From positions 310,001 to 374,000 of the forward strand of contig NZ_CAMPJO010000002.1 of the NCBI RefSeq assembly GCF_946886895.1: a stretch of 64,000 nt of DNA, given 5' to 3'. The translations under genes were made by a program, and so were the position numbers. The notes below the pieces were generated by a model. That model was given only the letters and a program-made list of their open reading frames with translations. It ran no database searches and was not told the DNA's origin. This DNA is from an uncultured Marinobacter sp. GTDB lineage: Bacteria > Pseudomonadota > Gammaproteobacteria > Pseudomonadales > Oleiphilaceae. Below are positions 26,404 to 35,956 of the stretch, in pieces. Within the stretch, counting starts at the first letter, position 1; every line of letters begins with the position of its first letter.

Positions 26404-27228
26404 TCAGCGGAGGCCGTTTCTGCGCCTGGCCTCCGCTCTGCGCATCACGTACCAGGCGATAAACGCAATCACCGATACCGCCAGGATAAGAAGCGCGGCC
26501 AATGCGTTGATTTTGGGTGATACGCCCATCCGCACCGAAGAAAACACCACCATGGGCAGCGTTGTGGCACCAGGTCCGGAAACGAAGCTGGCAATCACCA
26601 GATCATCCAGAGACAAGGTGAACGCCAGCAACCAGCCCGATACCAGGGCCGGTGCGATCACCGGCAGGGTAATCAGGAAAAAGGTTTTTAACGGTGTGCA
26701 GCCCAGGTCCATGGCGGCTTCCTCGATGGAGCGGTCCACTTCCCGTAAGCGAGCGCTGACCACCACCGCCACGTAGGCACTGCAGAAAGTGGTGTGAGCA
26801 ATCCAGATGGTGGCCATGCCCCGGTCGGCCGGCCAGCCAATGGTCTGTGCCATCTGTACAAACAGCAGCAACAGGGACAGGCCGGTGATTACCTCCGGCA
26901 TCACCAGCGGCGCACTGATCATGCTGGAGAGCAGAGTGCGGCCACGAATGCGTTTGAAGCGGGTCATCACAAACGCACACAGGGTACCGAGGCAGACCGC
27001 CATGCTGGCGGAGTAGAAGGCGATCTTCAGGCTCATCCACACGGCCGACAGAATCTGCTGATCCCGGAACAGTTCCCCGTACCAGTGGGTGGAAAAGCCT
27101 GCCCACACCGATACCAGCCGGGAGGCATTGAACGAGTAGACGATCAGTACCACCATCGGCAGGTAGAGAAACAGCAGGCCCAGCACCAGCATCGCCCGGG
27201 AGAAACCGAACGACCGCGACTTAACCAT
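26404..27228 (-). CDS. potI: Polyamine ABC transporter permease (PotI-like)
   Basis: 274 residues, six hydrophobic helices, with the binding-protein-dependent-permease EAA loop (EEAAMDLGCTPLKTFFLITLP). N-terminal LYLPMVVLIVYSFNASRLVSVW is PotI-like. ATG 27228 lies inside the end of the upstream permease gene (8-bp overlap). Partner of the PotH-like permease in putrescine import. The last codons form one arm of a 10-bp perfect stem (26406-26415 with 26428-26437). Last gene of the potFGHI-type operon. Confidence 0.87.
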   Translation of the reverse strand: MVKSRSFGFSRAMLVLGLLFLYLPMVVLIVYSFNASRLVSVWAGFSTHWYGELFRDQQILSAVWMSLKIAFYSASMAVCLGTLCAFVMTRFKRIRGRTLLSSMISAPLVMPEVITGLSLLLLFVQMAQTIGWPADRGMATIWIAHTTFCSAYVAVVVSARLREVDRSIEEAAMDLGCTPLKTFFLITLPVIAPALVSGWLLAFTLSLDDLVIASFVSGPGATTLPMVVFSSVRMGVSPKINALAALLILAVSVIAFIAWYVMRRAEARRRNGLR

Positions 27229-28150
27229 CTTTTTCCATCTCCCGGGCCTGGAAGCGGTGGAACAGCACAATCGGAATCAGCAGCAGTGCCAGCATCACAA
27301 TCGCGAGTGAAGAGGCCACTGGCCAGTCGCGGTTGTTGAAGAATTCCTCCCACAGCACCTTGCCGATCATCAGCGTGTCTGGCCCGCCCAGCAGTTCCGG
27401 AATCACGAATTCGCCCACCGCCGGAATAAACACCAGCATGGAGCCGGCCACAATGCCGGCTTTCGACAGCGGCAGGGTGATGGTCCAGAAGGTGGTGAGG
27501 CTACGGCAACCAAGATCCGAGGCCGCCTCCAGCAGGCGCACGTCCAGCTTGACCAGGTTGGTGTAGATCGGCAGCACCATGAACGGCAGATAGGCGTAGG
27601 CAATGCCCAGCACTACGGCGAAATTGGTGTTCAGCAGTTTCAGGGGTTCGTTGACCATTCCCAGCCACATCAGAAGATTATTCAACAGGCCCTGGTTGCC
27701 CAGGATACCCATCCATGCGTACACGCGGATCAGGAATGAGGTCCAGGACGGCAGCATCACCATCAACAGCAGAACCAGCTGCATCCGGGCGGAGGCGCGG
27801 GCCATGGCGTAGGCCATGGGGTAGCCGATCAGCAGGCACACAAGGGTCGACATCAGCGCAATTTTGACCGACCCCCAGTAGGCGGCGATGTACAGGCTGT
27901 CGGATAGCAGGAACAGGTAATTGCCGAAATTCACCACCACCGAGAAGGTGTCGTCCACAAACGTGAACACCGGCTGGTAGGGTGGAATGGCCATCACTGC
28001 CGAGGAAAAACTGATCTTCAGCACCAGCGCGAAGGGCAGCAGGAAGAACAGCAGCAGCCACACAAACGGGATGCCGAATACCATTCGCCGGTGGAACACC
28101 AGGGCCCGCACCCGTGCCATCAGCGGGGAGCGATTCGGTTCTCTGGCCAT
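27221..28150 (-). CDS. potH: Polyamine ABC transporter permease (PotH-like)
   Basis: 309 residues from ATG 28150; further upstream the frame runs into the ATPase gene and has no start support. Six helices, starting with FGIPFVWLLLFFLLPFALVLKI. The EAA loop is LEAASDLGCRSLTTFWTITLPLS. Conserved PotB/PotH features include VMLPSWTSFLIRVYAWMGIL. It lies 4 bp after the ATPase gene. Inner-membrane channel half, paired with PotI. Confidence 0.88.
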   Translation of the reverse strand: MAREPNRSPLMARVRALVFHRRMVFGIPFVWLLLFFLLPFALVLKISFSSAVMAIPPYQPVFTFVDDTFSVVVNFGNYLFLLSDSLYIAAYWGSVKIALMSTLVCLLIGYPMAYAMARASARMQLVLLLMVMLPSWTSFLIRVYAWMGILGNQGLLNNLLMWLGMVNEPLKLLNTNFAVVLGIAYAYLPFMVLPIYTNLVKLDVRLLEAASDLGCRSLTTFWTITLPLSKAGIVAGSMLVFIPAVGEFVIPELLGGPDTLMIGKVLWEEFFNNRDWPVASSLAIVMLALLLIPIVLFHRFQAREMEKDG

Positions 28151-28154
28151 GGCG

Positions 28155-29276
28155 TCAGTTCCACAACAGGATAGGGCTGGAGGCTTCCCAGGACACGAAC
28201 ACCGTGTCGCCCCAGGTGGGTCGCTCGCCCCGACGCTCAACGTTGGCCATGGTGGCCTGCACACGCGTTCCGCTGGCCAGCTTTACGTAGTAGGAGGTGA
28301 TGTCGCCCAGATACGCGATGTTGTCCACCGTGCCGCGACTCCAGTTGCTGTCGCCCTCCGGCTTGTCGCTGGTGAGGTAGATCTTTTCCGGGCGCAGGGC
28401 CACCAGTGTGGCGGTGCTTTCCGCCGGGGTGGTGACTCCCCGGTCGATGAATACCGGAGCATCCAGCACGGTGCTGTTGAGGGTGATGCTGTCGGATTCG
28501 TCTTCCAGGATGTTTGCCTCGAAGATATTCACCGAGCCGATGAACTCTGCCGTCATGCGGCTGTTCGGGCTCTCGTAGATATCAATCGGCGAGCCGACCT
28601 GGGCTATCCGGCCCTGGGCCATGATGGCGATGCGGCTGGCCATGGTCATGGCTTCTTCCTGGTCGTGGGTAACCATCAGGCAGGTGGCGCCCACGTTTTC
28701 CAGGATCTCCACCAGTTCCAGCTGCATCTCGGTGCGCAGTTTCTTGTCCAGCGCGCCCATGGGCTCGTCCAGCAACAGCAGTTTCGGGCGCTTGGCCAGG
28801 GAACGCGCCAGGGCCACGCGCTGTTGCTGACCGCCAGAGAGCTGGTGAGGCTTGCGCCCGGCGAAGGTCTCCATCTTGACCAGCTTCAGCATAGCCTCCA
28901 CACGATCACGGATCTCCGGTTTGGTCAGCTTGTCCTGCTTGAGGCCCATGGCAATATTCTGCTCCACGGTCATGTGCGGAAACAGGGCGTAGGACTGAAA
29001 CATCATATTGGTGGGGCGCAGATACGGGGGCAGGGCGGTAATGTCCTGACCATCCAGCAGCACCTGGCCAGCGTCCGGAGCTTCGAACCCGGCCAGCATG
29101 CGCAGCAGTGTGGATTTGCCGGAACCGGAGCCTCCCAGAAGCGCGAAGATCTCGCCCTTGTGGATGTCCAGGCTCACGCTGTCCACCGCCAGGGTGCCGT
29201 CAAAGCTCTTGGACATGCCCCGAATGCTGAGTAACACCTCCGCTTGCGCGCAGGTGTGAGTGTTGCTGTCTGCCAT
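28155..29276 (-). CDS. potG: Polyamine ABC transporter ATP-binding protein (PotG-like)
   Basis: 373 residues: ABC ATPase domain with Walker A GGSGSGKST, signature LSGGQQQRVALARSL, Walker B LLLLDEPMGALD and switch TCLMVTHD, then the C-terminal TOBE domain (about 285-370) found in PotA/PotG-type subunits. It begins 2 bp after the binding-protein stop. Energises import of putrescine or related polyamines; the assignment comes from operon order and the adjoining puu genes. Confidence 0.9.
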   Translation of the reverse strand: MADSNTHTCAQAEVLLSIRGMSKSFDGTLAVDSVSLDIHKGEIFALLGGSGSGKSTLLRMLAGFEAPDAGQVLLDGQDITALPPYLRPTNMMFQSYALFPHMTVEQNIAMGLKQDKLTKPEIRDRVEAMLKLVKMETFAGRKPHQLSGGQQQRVALARSLAKRPKLLLLDEPMGALDKKLRTEMQLELVEILENVGATCLMVTHDQEEAMTMASRIAIMAQGRIAQVGSPIDIYESPNSRMTAEFIGSVNIFEANILEDESDSITLNSTVLDAPVFIDRGVTTPAESTATLVALRPEKIYLTSDKPEGDSNWSRGTVDNIAYLGDITSYYVKLASGTRVQATMANVERRGERPTWGDTVFVSWEASSPILLWN

Positions 29277-29278
29277 CC

Positions 29279-30385
29279 CTAGCGACCAGACTTCACGCTG
29301 GTCCAGGTGCGCGTCATCAGGCGCTGGGCGTCCTGGGGCCGGCCTTCCATGATGTACAGCTTCTTCATCACCTCATCGGTGGGGTAGATGCTGGTGTCAC
29401 TGAGGATTTCCGGGTTCACGAACTCGTTGGCCGGTGTGTTCGGGTTGGCGTACCACACGTAGTTGGTCACATCCGCGATGATCTCCGGGCGCATCAGGAA
29501 ATTCATCAGCTTGTGGGCGTTTTCCACGTTCGGGGCGCCGACCGGAATGGTCATCATATCAAACCACAGTACCGCACCTTCTTTCGGAATGGTGTAGCGA
29601 ATCACGTTGCCGTTACCGGCTTCCTCGGCACGGGCGGCTGCCTGCAGGATGTCGCCGGAGTAGCCGGCGGCCACACACAGGTCGCCATTGGCCAGGTCGG
29701 CAATGTAACGGGATGAGTGGAAGTAGGTGACGTTCGGGCGAATGGCCCTGATCACCTCACCGCCTTTTTTGATGTCGTCGGCGCTGTTGCTGTTCGGGTC
29801 CAGACCGATGTAGGCCATGGCTGCGCGCACCATTTCCTCACCGGAATCCAGCATGGCGATGCCACAACCGCCGGCGGCCAGTTTGCCGGTCACCGTGGGA
29901 TCAAACACCAGGGCCCAGGAGTCGGTTGGCGCGCTGTCACCGAGGATGGCCTTGATCCGGCCCTCGTTGTAGCCGTAACCATTGGTGCCCCACAGATAGG
30001 GAATGGCGTACTGGCTACCCGGGTCTACCTTTTCCAGGTCGTCCATCAGATCCGGGTTCAGATTGGCCATGTTGGGCAGTTTGCTGTGGTTCAGCGGCAC
30101 GAACGCCTGGGCGGAAATCTGCTTGGCCACGTAGTGGTTGGAAGGCACCACCAGGTCGTAACCGGAACGGCCGGAGAGCAGGGCCGCTTCCAGGATCTCG
30201 TTGCTGTCGTAAACGTCGTAAATCACGTTAATGCCGGTTTCCGCCGTGAACTTTTCCAGCGTGTCCTCGGCAATGTAGTCGGACCAGTTGTAGACACGCA
30301 CTTCTTCCGCCGCGAAAACGGAAGACGCACCCAATGACACAGCAATAGCGGCGGCCAGCGCCGCAGGCTTACACAGCTTCAACAT
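29279..30385 (-). CDS. potF: Periplasmic polyamine-binding protein (PotF-like)
   Basis: 368 residues with signal peptide (ends ASSVFA-AEE). The mature N-terminus VRVYNWSDYIAEDTLEKF is the hallmark of PotD/PotF proteins. Other family segments are YDLVVPSNHYVAKQ, GTNGYGYN and GYSGDILQA. First gene of the minus-strand import operon, with GAGGGA before the ATG. The shared divergent region with puuA (30386-30677) suggests coordinate control of uptake and catabolism. Confidence 0.92.
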   Translation of the reverse strand: MLKLCKPAALAAAIAVSLGASSVFAAEEVRVYNWSDYIAEDTLEKFTAETGINVIYDVYDSNEILEAALLSGRSGYDLVVPSNHYVAKQISAQAFVPLNHSKLPNMANLNPDLMDDLEKVDPGSQYAIPYLWGTNGYGYNEGRIKAILGDSAPTDSWALVFDPTVTGKLAAGGCGIAMLDSGEEMVRAAMAYIGLDPNSNSADDIKKGGEVIRAIRPNVTYFHSSRYIADLANGDLCVAAGYSGDILQAAARAEEAGNGNVIRYTIPKEGAVLWFDMMTIPVGAPNVENAHKLMNFLMRPEIIADVTNYVWYANPNTPANEFVNPEILSDTSIYPTDEVMKKLYIMEGRPQDAQRLMTRTWTSVKSGR

Positions 30386-30677
30386 CGGAGTTGTCCCTCA
30401 CCGAAAAGGGATGGATACAAAGCGTGCAGGACGCACGCGGTATTATGCAGGTACCTTACTCGCGCGATATTTAACACGAGATGGCAGAGTGCGCTACGAA
30501 AATTTTATGGGCTGGGGTTCGAGGTTATGCGTATGGTCTGAACGCCGGAGCCCACGTGCCGCTTTACGGTAACTCCCTATCTTGCAAAATCCTCCGGAAA
30601 ACAGGATAAAGGAGCGTTGAACACCCCTGTGCCGGCTTTCTCGCCACAGGCCTGTTTGAGTTCTTTAGGGCTTTATT
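30386..30677. promoter_or_regulatory. Divergent intergenic region potF / puuA
   Basis: 292 bp without a gene. It must hold the promoters for the importer operon (minus) and puuA (plus). A small CCTGTG/CACAGG stem (30626-30650) lies shortly before puuA. No palindrome convincing enough to name a PuuR-like operator was found, and no puuR gene is in the window. Confidence 0.4.
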
Positions 30678-32042
30678 ATGGGTTCTGGTTTCGCGAGCGC
30701 CGACGCGTTCCTTCAGGCGCATCCCGAATTGCAGTTTGTTGATCTGCTGATTCCGGACATGAACGGCATTGTGCGCGGCAAGCGGGTGGACCCGTCTACG
30801 CTGGCCAAGGTGTTCGAGCGGGGCATTGCGCTGCCGGCTTCTATCTTTGCCCTGAACATTCAGGGCACCACGGTGGAAGAGACCGGTCTGGGCCTGGATA
30901 TTGGCGAGGCGGACCGGGTATGCCTGCCGATCGACGGCACCCTTACCATGGAGCCCTGGCAGAAGCGGCCCACAGCCCAGCTGTTGCTGACTATGGTGGA
31001 GCTGGATCGCGAAACCCCGTTTTTTGCCGACCCCCGGGTGGTGCTGCAGAACATCGTCAAACGCTTCGATGAACTGGGCCTGACCGCGGTAGCCGCCTTT
31101 GAGCTGGAGTTCTACCTGATCGACCAGGAGAATCTGGCGGGCCGGCCCCAGCCGCCCAAATCGCCCATTTCCGGCAAGCGCCCGGCGGGCACTCAGGCCT
31201 ATTCCATTGATGATCTGGACGAATACGCGGAGTTCCTGGCGGCTGTGCTGGATGCAGCCCATGAACAGGAACTGCCGGCGGATGCCCTGGTGGCGGAATC
31301 CGCGCCCGGGCAGTTCGAGGTTAACCTGCATTATGTGAATGACGCGGTGCAGGCCTGCGACCACGCCACCCTGCTCAAACGGCTGATCAAGAACATGGCC
31401 TACGACCATGAGATGGACACCACCTTCATGGCCAAGCCCTATCACAGCCAGGCGGGCAGCGGCATGCACCTGCATGTGAGCCTGTTGGACAGGGAAGGAC
31501 GTAACGTATTCGCCGGCGATGCCGAGCAACCCAATGACATGTTGCGATGGGCGGTTGGCGGGCTGGTGGCCACCATGAACGATGCCATGGCGCTGTTCTG
31601 CCCCAACATTAATTCATACCGCCGCTTCAGCCCGGAGTATTACGTGCCCAGTGCAGCCACCTGGGGCGTGGACAACCGCACGGCCTCCCTGCGCCTGCCG
31701 GGGGGGGATCCGGAAGCGCTGCGTATTGAACACCGGGTGGCCGGTGCCGATGCCAATCCGTATCTGCTGATGGCGGCGGTGCTGGCGGGCATCCATTACG
31801 GCATTGCCAACCGGATTGAGCCGCCACCGGTGACCGTGGGCAATGCCCATGAACAGCACGAGGCCAGCCTGGTCAATAACCTGCGGGATGCGTTACGGGA
31901 GCTGGGCCAGTCCGCCGTGATGGCGGATTATCTGGGCCGGGAATTCCTGGATGTGTTCGTGGCCTGTAAGGAGCATGAACTGAACGAGTTCGAGATGACC
32001 ATTTCGGATCTCGAATATCTCTGGTATCTGCACACGGTGTAA
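30678..32042 (+). CDS. puuA: Gamma-glutamylputrescine synthetase (glutamine-synthetase family)
   Basis: Ligates glutamate to putrescine with ATP, the first step of the Puu pathway. 454 residues, glutamine-synthetase fold: the N-terminal FVDLLIPDMNGIVRGKRVDP, FELEFYLID (metal-site Glu), the signature GSGMHLHVSL, and RIEHRVAGADANPYL near the adenylate site. The short N-terminal domain and the IPDMNGIVRGKR motif favour PuuA over GlnA. An AGGGC ribosome site is weak. The flanking polyamine importer and PuuB/PuuC genes support the role. Confidence 0.9.
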   Translation: MGSGFASADAFLQAHPELQFVDLLIPDMNGIVRGKRVDPSTLAKVFERGIALPASIFALNIQGTTVEETGLGLDIGEADRVCLPIDGTLTMEPWQKRPTAQLLLTMVELDRETPFFADPRVVLQNIVKRFDELGLTAVAAFELEFYLIDQENLAGRPQPPKSPISGKRPAGTQAYSIDDLDEYAEFLAAVLDAAHEQELPADALVAESAPGQFEVNLHYVNDAVQACDHATLLKRLIKNMAYDHEMDTTFMAKPYHSQAGSGMHLHVSLLDREGRNVFAGDAEQPNDMLRWAVGGLVATMNDAMALFCPNINSYRRFSPEYYVPSAATWGVDNRTASLRLPGGDPEALRIEHRVAGADANPYLLMAAVLAGIHYGIANRIEPPPVTVGNAHEQHEASLVNNLRDALRELGQSAVMADYLGREFLDVFVACKEHELNEFEMTISDLEYLWYLHTV

Positions 32043-32064
32043 GCGGTCACTCCGGAAGTGAACA

Positions 32065-32087
32065 ACGGCGTCCCTGTGGCGCCGTTT
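32065..32087. terminator. Bidirectional terminator-like hairpin between puuA and puuC
   Basis: Stem AACGGCG/CGCCGTT extended by two more G-C pairs across a bulged T, loop CTGT, followed by TTTCC on the plus strand. It lies 22 bp after the puuA stop and 14 bp before the puuC stop, where two convergent genes meet. Confidence 0.55.
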
Positions 32088-32101
32088 CCGTGTGGTTCAG
32101 G

Positions 32102-33619
32102 TTATTCCAGCACCAGCCAGGTGGCCTTCAGCTCTGTGTACTTATCAAAGGCGTGCAGGGATTTGTCCCGGCCATTGCCGGACTGCTTGAAGCCGCCGAA
32201 GGGCGCGGTCATGTCGCCGCCGTCGTAATGATTGATCCACACACTGCCGGCGCGCAGGGCTTTGGCGACTGTGTGGGCGGTGTTGAGGTTGGAGGTCCAC
32301 ACCGCCGCCGCCAGGCCATAGATGGAATCGTTGGCAATGGTTATGGCTTCCTCGGCGGTAGTGAAGCCAATCACCGACAGCACCGGCCCGAAGATTTCCT
32401 CCGAGGCAATGCGCATACGGTTGTTGACGCCGTCAAACACCGTAGGCTGAACGAACAGGCCGCCGGTGTTTTCCATCACCCGTTGGCCGCCTTCCACCAG
32501 CGTTGCACCTTCGGACTGGCCGATACCGATGTATTCAATGATGCGGTCGAGCTGGGCCTGGTCGACGATGGCGCCACAGGTGGTGGTCGGGTCCAGCGGG
32601 TGACCGGGGCGCCAGGTTTTCAGGGCCTCGCGAATCAGGCCGATGAATTCGCTGCGAATGGACTCTTCCACCAGCAGCCGGCTGCCGGCGGTGCACACTT
32701 CCCCCTGGTTGAAGGCAATGGCGCTGGCGGCTTCGGCGGCGGCTTTCTTCAGGTCCGGCGCATCCGCAAACACAATGTTGGGGCTCTTGCCGCCGGCCTC
32801 CAGCCACACCCGCTTCATGTTGGACTGGCCGGCGTAGATCATCAGCTGTTTGGCGACGTTGGTGGAGCCGGTGAACACCAGGCAGTCCACGTCCATATGC
32901 AGGGCCAGGGCCTTGCCAACGGTATGGCCGAAACCGGGCAGAACGTTGAACACACCAGCGGGGATACCGGCTTCCGTGGCCAAAGCCGCCAGGCGAATGG
33001 CGGTGAGCGGAGATTTCTCCGAGGGCTTGAGGATCACCGAGTTCCCAGTGGCCAGGGCCGGGGCAATTTTCCAGGACGCCATGATCATCGGGAAGTTCCA
33101 GGGCACGATGGCGGCGACCACGCCCATGGCTTCCCGGGTAATCATGCCAATCTGGTTGTGGGGCGTGGGAGCCAGTTCGCCATAGACCTTGTCGATGGCC
33201 TCGGCGGTCCAGCGGATTGCTCGGGCGGTCGCCGGCACATCCACGCTGCGGGCATGGGCGATGGGCTTGCCCATGTCCAGGGTTTCCAGCAGGGCCAGCT
33301 CGTCGCCGTGGGCCTCGATCAGATCCGCAAAACGAATCAGGATGGCCTTGCGTCTGGTGGGTGCAAGACGGCTCCACACACCGCGCTCGAACGCGTCCCT
33401 GGCCGCCGTAACCGCGAGGTCGGCGTCGGCCTGGCCGCAACTGGCAACCTGCGTGAGTTCGCGCCCATCCACCGGGCTGATGCAGGCGAAGGTCTCACCG
33501 TTATCGGCCCATTGGCGGGCGCCGTTCACGTAGGCGCGACCTTCCAGAGTGAGCTGCCCGGCGAGGGCTTGCCAGCCTGCCAGGTCGGTGGGTGTGGTGG
33601 AATGTTCGGGGTGTTTCAT
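32102..33619 (-). CDS. puuC: Gamma-glutamyl-gamma-aminobutyraldehyde dehydrogenase
   Basis: About 505 residues, NAD(P)+-dependent aldehyde dehydrogenase. Visible: IVPWNFPMIMASWKIAPAL, KPSEKSPLTAIRLA, VFTGSTNVAKQLM, the catalytic Glu in WLEAGGKSPNIV, and Cys in FNQGEVCTAGSRLLVE. ATG 33619 begins the conserved reading; a TTG at 33649 is possible. In context it oxidises gamma-glutamyl-aminobutyraldehyde made by PuuB. It is divergent from puuB, with about 180 bp between the starts. Confidence 0.88.
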   Translation of the reverse strand: MKHPEHSTTPTDLAGWQALAGQLTLEGRAYVNGARQWADNGETFACISPVDGRELTQVASCGQADADLAVTAARDAFERGVWSRLAPTRRKAILIRFADLIEAHGDELALLETLDMGKPIAHARSVDVPATARAIRWTAEAIDKVYGELAPTPHNQIGMITREAMGVVAAIVPWNFPMIMASWKIAPALATGNSVILKPSEKSPLTAIRLAALATEAGIPAGVFNVLPGFGHTVGKALALHMDVDCLVFTGSTNVAKQLMIYAGQSNMKRVWLEAGGKSPNIVFADAPDLKKAAAEAASAIAFNQGEVCTAGSRLLVEESIRSEFIGLIREALKTWRPGHPLDPTTTCGAIVDQAQLDRIIEYIGIGQSEGATLVEGGQRVMENTGGLFVQPTVFDGVNNRMRIASEEIFGPVLSVIGFTTAEEAITIANDSIYGLAAAVWTSNLNTAHTVAKALRAGSVWINHYDGGDMTAPFGGFKQSGNGRDKSLHAFDKYTELKATWLVLE

Positions 33620-33800
33620 GGCCGTCTCGCAGGCAAGGGAATGGCCCAATCATAGCAGCACTTTTCCAGGCAATCGCGGCCCCCGGTATAGGTAGAAGAA
33701 CGTGTCTTCCCGAACCCCGGAGCCTGGCATAGACTGGCCTGGGTGGCCGCTGTTCACGGTTGCCTCCGGATCCTTCCGTTATCCCCTATGGCGCCACATT

Positions 33801-35084
33801 ATGACTTTGTATCCCCCGGTTTCCTCCTACTATGCTGGCTCCGCCAATCGGGCTCCGCTTCGACCTGCGCTCAAGGGGCAGTGTTCGGCGGATGTATGCG
33901 TGGTGGGAGCTGGCTATACGGGCCTGTCCACTGCGCTCTTTCTGGCGGAAGCGGGTTTCCGGGTGGTGGTACTGGAAGCGGCCACCGTGGGGTGGGGGGC
34001 GTCTGGTCGCAACGGTGGCCAGATCGTCAACAGCTTCAGCCGGGATCTGGACAGCATTGAGCGGCAGACCACGCCGGACCACCTGCGCCTGCTGGCGGAC
34101 ATGGCCTTTGAAGGCAGCCAGATCATTCGCCAGCGGGTGCGGAACTACGGCATCCGGTGCGATCTGAAAGAAGGCGGAATTTTTGCCGCACTGAATTCGC
34201 GCCAGCAAAAGCACCTGGATGCCCAGCAGGCCCTGTGGCAACGCTTTGGTTATCACAAGCTGGAACTGCTGGACCGGGACGCCATTCGTGCTCGCGTCGG
34301 CACCGATCGCTATGTGGGCGGGGCCATTGACCACACTGGCGGGCATATTCATCCGCTAAATCTGGCCCTGGGGGAGGCGGCTGCACTGGAATCCCGGGGT
34401 GGGGTGATACACGAGCATTCGGAGGTCTTGCAGATTCTTCCAGGCGAGCCGGCCACGGTAAAAACCGCGCAGGGAGAGGTTAGGGCCGAGTTTGTGGTGT
34501 TGGCCGGCAACGCCTACCTGGGTGGGCTGGTGCCGGAACTGGGTGCCAAATCCATGCCCTGTGGCTCGCAGATCGTCGCCACGGAGCCGCTGGATGATGC
34601 CGTTGCCAGACGGTTGCTGCCCCAGGACAACTGCGTGGAAGACTGCAATTACCTGTTGGACTACTTTCGTCTCTCCGGCGACAAGCGCCTGATCTATGGC
34701 GGTGGCGTGGTCTATGGTGCCCGCGACCCGGCCAACATCGAACGGCTGATCCGCCCCAACATGCTGAAAACCTTCCCGGAACTGGCGAACGTGAAGATCG
34801 ATTACGCCTGGACCGGCAACTTCCTGCTTACCCTCTCACGCCTCCCGCAGATGGGCCGCCTGCAGGATAACGTGTTCTATTCGCAAGGTTGCTCTGGCCA
34901 TGGCGTTACCTTCACCCACGTGGCCGGCAAGGCCCTGGCACTGGCTATCCAGGGCCAGGCCGAGCGTTTTGACGCGTTTGCCAGTCTGCCCCATTATCCG
35001 TTCCCTGGCGGACGGGCATTTCGGGTGCCGTTGACGGCGATGGGTGCCTGGTATTATGCGTTGCGGGATCGGTTGGGGGTGTGA
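33801..35084 (+). CDS. puuB: Gamma-glutamylputrescine oxidase (FAD-dependent, DAO family)
   Basis: 427 residues. The FAD-binding motif VCVVGAGYTGLSTALFLAEAG is at about 27-47, followed by GWGASGRNGGQIVNSFS, which is typical of PuuB-like amine oxidases. The C-terminal part has FYSQGCSGHGVTFTHVAGKAL. It oxidises gamma-glutamylputrescine to the aldehyde with release of ammonia and peroxide. ATG 33801 is chosen over the open frame to 33702, which lacks conserved sequence. Together with puuA and puuC this gives three of the four Puu steps; PuuD is not in the window. Confidence 0.88.
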   Translation: MTLYPPVSSYYAGSANRAPLRPALKGQCSADVCVVGAGYTGLSTALFLAEAGFRVVVLEAATVGWGASGRNGGQIVNSFSRDLDSIERQTTPDHLRLLADMAFEGSQIIRQRVRNYGIRCDLKEGGIFAALNSRQQKHLDAQQALWQRFGYHKLELLDRDAIRARVGTDRYVGGAIDHTGGHIHPLNLALGEAAALESRGGVIHEHSEVLQILPGEPATVKTAQGEVRAEFVVLAGNAYLGGLVPELGAKSMPCGSQIVATEPLDDAVARRLLPQDNCVEDCNYLLDYFRLSGDKRLIYGGGVVYGARDPANIERLIRPNMLKTFPELANVKIDYAWTGNFLLTLSRLPQMGRLQDNVFYSQGCSGHGVTFTHVAGKALALAIQGQAERFDAFASLPHYPFPGGRAFRVPLTAMGAWYYALRDRLGV

Positions 35085-35100
35085 CTGACTCCAGGTTGCG

Positions 35101-35214
35101 CTGAAACGGAAAAGCAGCTTATGTGTTGCTGTCTATGGGCAGCTCACGTTCGTGCCGTTGGCGCTGGGGATCATCAATGGATTCGATGGCTGGAGAGTTC
35201 TGCTACGGCCATGA
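35101..35214 (+). pseudogene. Possible internal fragment of an MFS transporter
   Basis: Between puuB and the GST gene (35085-35320, 236 bp) no intact gene is seen. One frame ending in TGA at 35212 reads AVYGQLTFVPLALGIINGF then DGWRVLL, with no start, resembling a helix-loop of MFS permeases (YGQ...PL...GWR). Short and unconfirmed; the rest of the gap shows nothing recognisable. Confidence 0.25.
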
Positions 35215-35320
35215 CCCGAGCGGAGGGAACCCGGACCCGACGATACTGGCCATCCGCGACTGGGTACTGAATGTACCCGGCGGATTGCGCCCGGTATCGC
35301 CGGCTGCTGCTGTCTGACCG

Positions 35321-35956
35321 TCAGGCCATGGCGACTTTCATCGTTTCAGCCAGGGCATCATCCAGCTCATTGGCGCGCCTGGCGGCGGGCCGGCTTCCGG
35401 TGCGCTGAATGTACTCCTGGAATACCTTGTTTGGCGGGATGTTCTTCTGCATGGTTTCCCACCACAGGTAGCTGCTGACCAGCACATCCGCCGCCGTGAA
35501 CTGATCGCCGCAGATATACGGGGTGCGGCCTAATACCTTTTCCAGCGTATTGATACTATCTTCCACACGGCCACAGCCGACGGCCTGTACATTGTTGCTG
35601 TCGATTTTCCAGCCATAGGCGAGTGCGCTGGTGGCCATCTCGAACGGGCCGGCCATGAAGAACAGCCAACGGTAGTAGGCGCCACGTTCAGGGGATTGCG
35701 TTGGTGGCGCCAGCTTTTTGTCCGGGAACTGGTCCGCCAGGTAAGCGCAGATGGCGGCTACTTCGGTCACCACGGTGTTGCCGTGTTTGATGGCGGGCAC
35801 CTTGCCCATGGGGTTGATGGCGAGGTACGCCGGGGTTTTCATGTCCGGGCCATATTCCATGGACTCCACTGAATAGGGAATGCCAATTTCTTCAAGCATC
35901 CAGCGTACAACACGTCCACGGGACATGGGGTGGGTGTAAAACGTCAGTTCTGACAT
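35321..35956 (-). CDS. Glutathione S-transferase family protein
   Basis: 211 residues. The thioredoxin-like N-terminal domain opens with LTFYTHPMSRGRVVRWMLEE and has the GSH-site cis-Pro/acid region MGKVPAIKHGNTVVTEVAAICAYLAD; an all-helical C-terminal domain includes RTPYICGDQFTAADVLVSSYL. AAGGAGATC precedes the ATG. Divergent from the WYL regulator gene, so it may be that regulator's target. The substrate cannot be inferred. Confidence 0.88.
   Translation of the reverse strand: MSELTFYTHPMSRGRVVRWMLEEIGIPYSVESMEYGPDMKTPAYLAINPMGKVPAIKHGNTVVTEVAAICAYLADQFPDKKLAPPTQSPERGAYYRWLFFMAGPFEMATSALAYGWKIDSNNVQAVGCGRVEDSINTLEKVLGRTPYICGDQFTAADVLVSSYLWWETMQKNIPPNKVFQEYIQRTGSRPAARRANELDDALAETMKVAMA

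Noticed and set aside
26406..26437. 10-bp perfect stem at the end of potI as a terminator
   Set aside because: The stem lies inside the potI coding end with no T-run on either side, so terminator function is not supported although the structure is real.
35123..35317. 64-codon plus-strand frame after puuB
   Set aside because: No ribosome site, biased composition and no family resemblance; a different frame in the same stretch looks more like a gene remnant.
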